Part shown: one piece after another, positions 16,853 through 18,804 of the stretch
Layout of the letters: every line of letters starts with the position of its first letter
Numbering within the stretch: the stretch's first letter is position 1
Assembly: GCA_002479145.1 (NCBI GenBank)
Contig: DLLX01000082.1
Span: forward strand, 1 to 18,804
Length of the DNA: 18,804 nt
Direction: 5' to 3'
Source of the DNA: Prevotella sp. UBA7551
GTDB taxonomy: Bacteria; Bacteroidota; Bacteroidia; Bacteroidales; Bacteroidaceae
Notes under the pieces: generated by a model
The model's input: the letters and a program-made list of their open reading frames with translations, nothing else
Database searches by the model: none
Told to the model about the DNA's origin: nothing
Translations under genes and position numbers: made by a program

Positions 16853-16925
16853 CACGGGTTGGAGGGCTCGAACCCCCGACACCTGGTTTTGGAGACCAGT
16901 GCTCTACCAACTGAGCTAAACCCGT
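16853..16925 (-). tRNA. tRNA-Trp (anticodon CCA)
   Basis: 73 bases with a full cloverleaf: 7-pair acceptor ACGGGTT/AACCCGT, D arm AGCTCAGTTGGTAGAGC, anticodon stem CTGGT/ACCAG around loop CTCCAAA, T arm with GGTTCGAGC, and discriminator G as expected for tryptophan. No CCA is encoded. It sits between tuf and secE. Confidence 0.97.
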
Positions 16926-16929
16926 AGGA

Positions 16930-16955
16930 GTTTCCCACCACGGAGGATGGGAAAC
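16930..16955 (-). other. Hairpin between tuf and tRNA-Trp
   Basis: Perfect 8-base arms (GTTTCCCA / TGGGAAAC, at 16948-16955 and 16930-16937) flank a 10-base spacer, 16 bases after the tuf stop. No U tract follows; the tRNA-Trp 5' end comes 5 bases later. It is more likely to protect the tuf mRNA 3' end and mark a processing site than to terminate. Confidence 0.55.
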
Positions 16956-16971
16956 CTATCTTTTGAGAAGA

Positions 16972-18168
16972 TTACTTCACATCGTCAAGGATTTGGGTAA
17001 TCTGGCCAGAGCCAACCGTACGGCCACCCTCACGGATAGCGAAACGAAGACCCTCATTAAGAGCAACCTTGTAGATGAGCTCAACCTCAATCTCAACGTT
17101 ATCGCCAGGCATTACCATATCCACGCCCTCGGGGAGTTTGATCTCACCCGTGCAGTCCATCGTACGGAGATAGAACTGAGGACGATACTTGTTGCCGAAC
17201 GGTGTGTGACGGCCACCCTCTTCCTTCTTCAGGACATAGATAGAAGCCTTGAAGTGATCGTGCGGAGTGATTGCACCCGGGTGCACGACTACCATACCAC
17301 GCTTCACCTCGTTCTTGTCAATACCACGGAGGAGCAGACCGACGTTGTCACCAGCCTCGCCCTCGGGAAGGGTCTTGCGGAACATCTCGACACCAGTGAT
17401 GACAGACTTCTTGTCCTCACCAAGACCGAGCAGCTGAACTTCATCGCCGATGTGGCACTTACCAGTCTCAATACGACCAGTAGCAACAGTACCACGACCC
17501 GTGATAGAGAAGACATCCTCAACCGGCATCAAGAAAGGCTTATCGACCTCACGGACAGGCTCCTGAATCCAAGTATCGACGGTATCCATCAGCTCCATCA
17601 CTGAATCCTGCCACTTCTTCACACCATTGAGGGCGCCGAGTGCAGAACCACGGATGATAGGAGTGTCAGCCTCGTAGCCATACTGCTCGAGAATCTCGCG
17701 AACCTCCATCTCAACGAGGTCCAGCATTTCCTCATCGTCAACGAGGTCACACTTGTTCAGGAAAACGACCAAGCGAGGTACGTTCACCTGACGAGCCAAC
17801 AGCACGTGCTCACGAGTCTGAGGCATAGGACCGTCAGTTGCGGCGACAACAAGGATAGCACCGTCCATCTGGGCAGCACCAGTAACCATGTTCTTCACAT
17901 AGTCGGCGTGACCCGGGCAGTCCACGTGTGCATAGTGACGCTTTGCGGTCTCATACTCGATATGTGCGGAGTTGATGGTGATACCACGCTCTTTCTCCTC
18001 AGGAGCGTTATCAATCTGATCGAAAGACTTAACATCCTCACCGGTGCCCAAGCGCTCGTGGAGCACGAGGGAGATGGCGGCGGTCAGCGTAGTCTTGCCG
18101 TGGTCAACGTGACCAATCGTACCAATGTTCACGTGCGGTTTTGTGCGCACGAATTCTGCTTTAGCCAT
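16972..18168 (-). CDS. tuf: Elongation factor Tu
   Basis: A 398-residue GTPase that delivers aminoacyl-tRNA to the ribosome. GTP-binding motifs: GHVDHGKT at residues 19-26 (P loop), RGITI at 61-65 (switch I), DCPGH at 83-87 (switch II, with the catalytic histidine H87) and NKCD at 138-141 (guanine specificity). Domains 2 and 3 follow without a break. An AAGGAAAG-type ribosome site lies just before the ATG. It follows three tRNA genes, as in the E. coli tufB arrangement, and is followed by tRNA-Trp. Confidence 0.98.
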   Translation of the reverse strand: MAKAEFVRTKPHVNIGTIGHVDHGKTTLTAAISLVLHERLGTGEDVKSFDQIDNAPEEKERGITINSAHIEYETAKRHYAHVDCPGHADYVKNMVTGAAQMDGAILVVAATDGPMPQTREHVLLARQVNVPRLVVFLNKCDLVDDEEMLDLVEMEVREILEQYGYEADTPIIRGSALGALNGVKKWQDSVMELMDTVDTWIQEPVREVDKPFLMPVEDVFSITGRGTVATGRIETGKCHIGDEVQLLGLGEDKKSVITGVEMFRKTLPEGEAGDNVGLLLRGIDKNEVKRGMVVVHPGAITPHDHFKASIYVLKKEEGGRHTPFGNKYRPQFYLRTMDCTGEIKLPEGVDMVMPGDNVEIEVELIYKVALNEGLRFAIREGGRTVGSGQITQILDDVK

Positions 18169-18237
18169 AGCTTTCCTTTATTTATATTAAATGAATAATC
18201 GTTTATGTATTGTCTGCTTCTTATAAAACGCCAAAAG

Positions 18238-18309
<72 letters not shown>

Positions 18310-18325
18310 GTCTCTGACTCAAAAG

Positions 18326-18398
18326 AGCGGAAAACGGGGCTCAAACCCGCGACCCCCAGCTTGGAAGGCTAGTGCTCTATCAACTGAGCTATTTCCGC
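18326..18398 (-). tRNA. tRNA-Gly (anticodon TCC)
   Basis: 73 bases: acceptor GCGGAAA/TTTTCCGC region (7 pairs), D arm AGCTCAGTTGATAGAGC, anticodon stem CTAGC/GCTGG (one G-U) around loop CTTCCAA, T arm GGGTTTGAGCCCC. The T loop starts TTTGA rather than TTCGA. No CCA is encoded. It is separated from tRNA-Thr by 16 bases. Confidence 0.97.
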
Positions 18399-18407
18399 AT
18401 TTTAGTG

Positions 18408-18489
18408 TGGGTGGTGATGGATTCGAACCACCGAAGCAAGAAGCAGCAGATTTACAGTCTGCCCCATTTGGCCACTCTGGAAACCACCC
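18408..18489 (-). tRNA. tRNA-Tyr (anticodon GTA)
   Basis: 82-base class II tRNA with a long variable arm: acceptor GGGTGGT/ACCACCC, anticodon stem GCAGA/TCTGC around loop CTGTAAA, T arm GGTTCGAATCC, discriminator A. No CCA is encoded. It is the first gene after the promoter and 9 bases from tRNA-Gly. Confidence 0.97.
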
Positions 18490-18502
18490 TTTGCCAACTT
18501 AG

Positions 18503-18555
18503 TCTTTGCAGCCGTCTCGCCGTTCGGACTACCTGTCGGAAAACGGCTGCAAAGA
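18503..18555. repeat. Inverted repeat overlapping the tRNA/tuf promoter
   Basis: A perfect 13-base inverted repeat (arms 18503-18515 and 18543-18555, 27-base spacer). One arm covers six of the eight bases of the -7 box and the start region; the other lies 14 bases before tRNA-Tyr. Inside it, GCCGTT/AACGGC (minus strand) offers a competing short hairpin in the transcript leader. Confidence 0.7.
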
Positions 18556-18581
18556 TACGGCTATTTTTTTATTCCTCCAAA
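18550..18581 (-). promoter_or_regulatory. Promoter for the tRNA-Tyr - tuf - rpoBC run
   Basis: On the minus strand, TTTG at 18581-18578, exactly 20 bases, then TATCTTTG at 18557-18550. This matches the Bacteroidetes housekeeping consensus TTTG-N19-21-TAnnTTTG in full. Transcription would start near 18544, giving a leader of about 55 bases before tRNA-Tyr. It lies between hpf and the tRNAs, and is the only convincing promoter found for the genes down to rpoC. Confidence 0.85.
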
Positions 18582-18597
18582 TTTTCAGAGAAATTTT

Positions 18598-18804
18598 TCA
18601 TTGCTTTCTTTGTTTTTCCTTGAATTTGGCGAGTTGAACCTTCATTGCGCTCAGGCAAGTGTCAACGCCTTCCTCAAACGTGTCGCACGTCTTCTCCACA
18701 TAAAGCGTATTGCCCGGAGCACTCACCGTCATGCTGGTGGTCTTGTTCAGCGCGGCAGCAGGTTTCTCCACCTTCAATTGCACCTCTACTTTCTGAATGT
18801 CTTC
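18598..18804 (-). CDS. hpf: Ribosome hibernation-promoting factor, 3' part (window edge)
   Basis: The last 68 residues of a short HPF/RaiA-family protein; the 5' end lies beyond the window. The frame is open to the edge. The segment VEVQLKVEKP, the pattern TLYVEKTCDTFEEGVD and the basic tail AKFKEKQRKQ are typical of the roughly 100-residue Bacteroidetes form, which binds the small subunit near the decoding site and silences ribosomes in stationary phase. There is no long C-terminal dimerisation domain, so it is the short type. It is separated from the tRNA genes by their promoter. Confidence 0.88.
   Translation of the reverse strand, partial: EDIQKVEVQLKVEKPAAALNKTTSMTVSAPGNTLYVEKTCDTFEEGVDTCLSAMKVQLAKFKEKQRKQ

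Noticed and set aside
16838..16882. Longer secE start that would add 15 residues
   Set aside because: It would lie inside the tRNA-Trp gene; the internal ATG gives the usual SecE N-terminus.

Overview
The window looks like chromosomal DNA of a member of the Bacteroidales, probably a Prevotella/Bacteroides relative. The gene order hpf - tRNA-Tyr - tRNA-Gly - tRNA-Thr - tuf - tRNA-Trp - secE - nusG - rplK - rplA - rplJ - rplL - rpoB - rpoC is the classic translation/transcription block as arranged in this phylum. The only strong promoter has the Bacteroidetes form (TTTG, 20 bases, TATCTTTG), tRNAs carry no encoded CCA, and most starts lack a strong Shine-Dalgarno. Genus and species are not resolved.

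Right two-thirds (about 5420 to the right edge, minus strand): the window opens at the right with the 3' part of hpf (ribosome hibernation factor), then a promoter, three tRNAs, tuf, tRNA-Trp, secE, nusG, four ribosomal protein genes and the two large RNA polymerase subunit genes. All are intact except hpf, which is cut by the window edge. Spacing is tight, and the promoter before tRNA-Tyr is the only convincing one I found for about 13 kb. A terminator-like hairpin with a U tract between rplL and rpoB probably acts as an attenuator separating ribosomal protein output from RNA polymerase output. The run ends at a bidirectional terminator after rpoC.

Left third (433-5318, plus strand): a complete two-gene type III restriction-modification system, mod (beta-class DNA methyltransferase) and res (helicase-nuclease), convergent with rpoC and sharing its terminator. 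The middle of mod, which carries target recognition, is strikingly AT-rich compared with both flanks, as if exchanged as a cassette.

Left edge (1-432): no convincing protein gene. Bases 145-269 can fold into a long interrupted rod of about 41 base pairs, and part of it has a competing 11-base partner (352-362) just before mod. This is the best candidate in the window for something undescribed: a structured RNA, a structured mod leader, or a palindromic repeat element. All structures and base compositions were worked out by eye and by hand; nothing was searched against a database.
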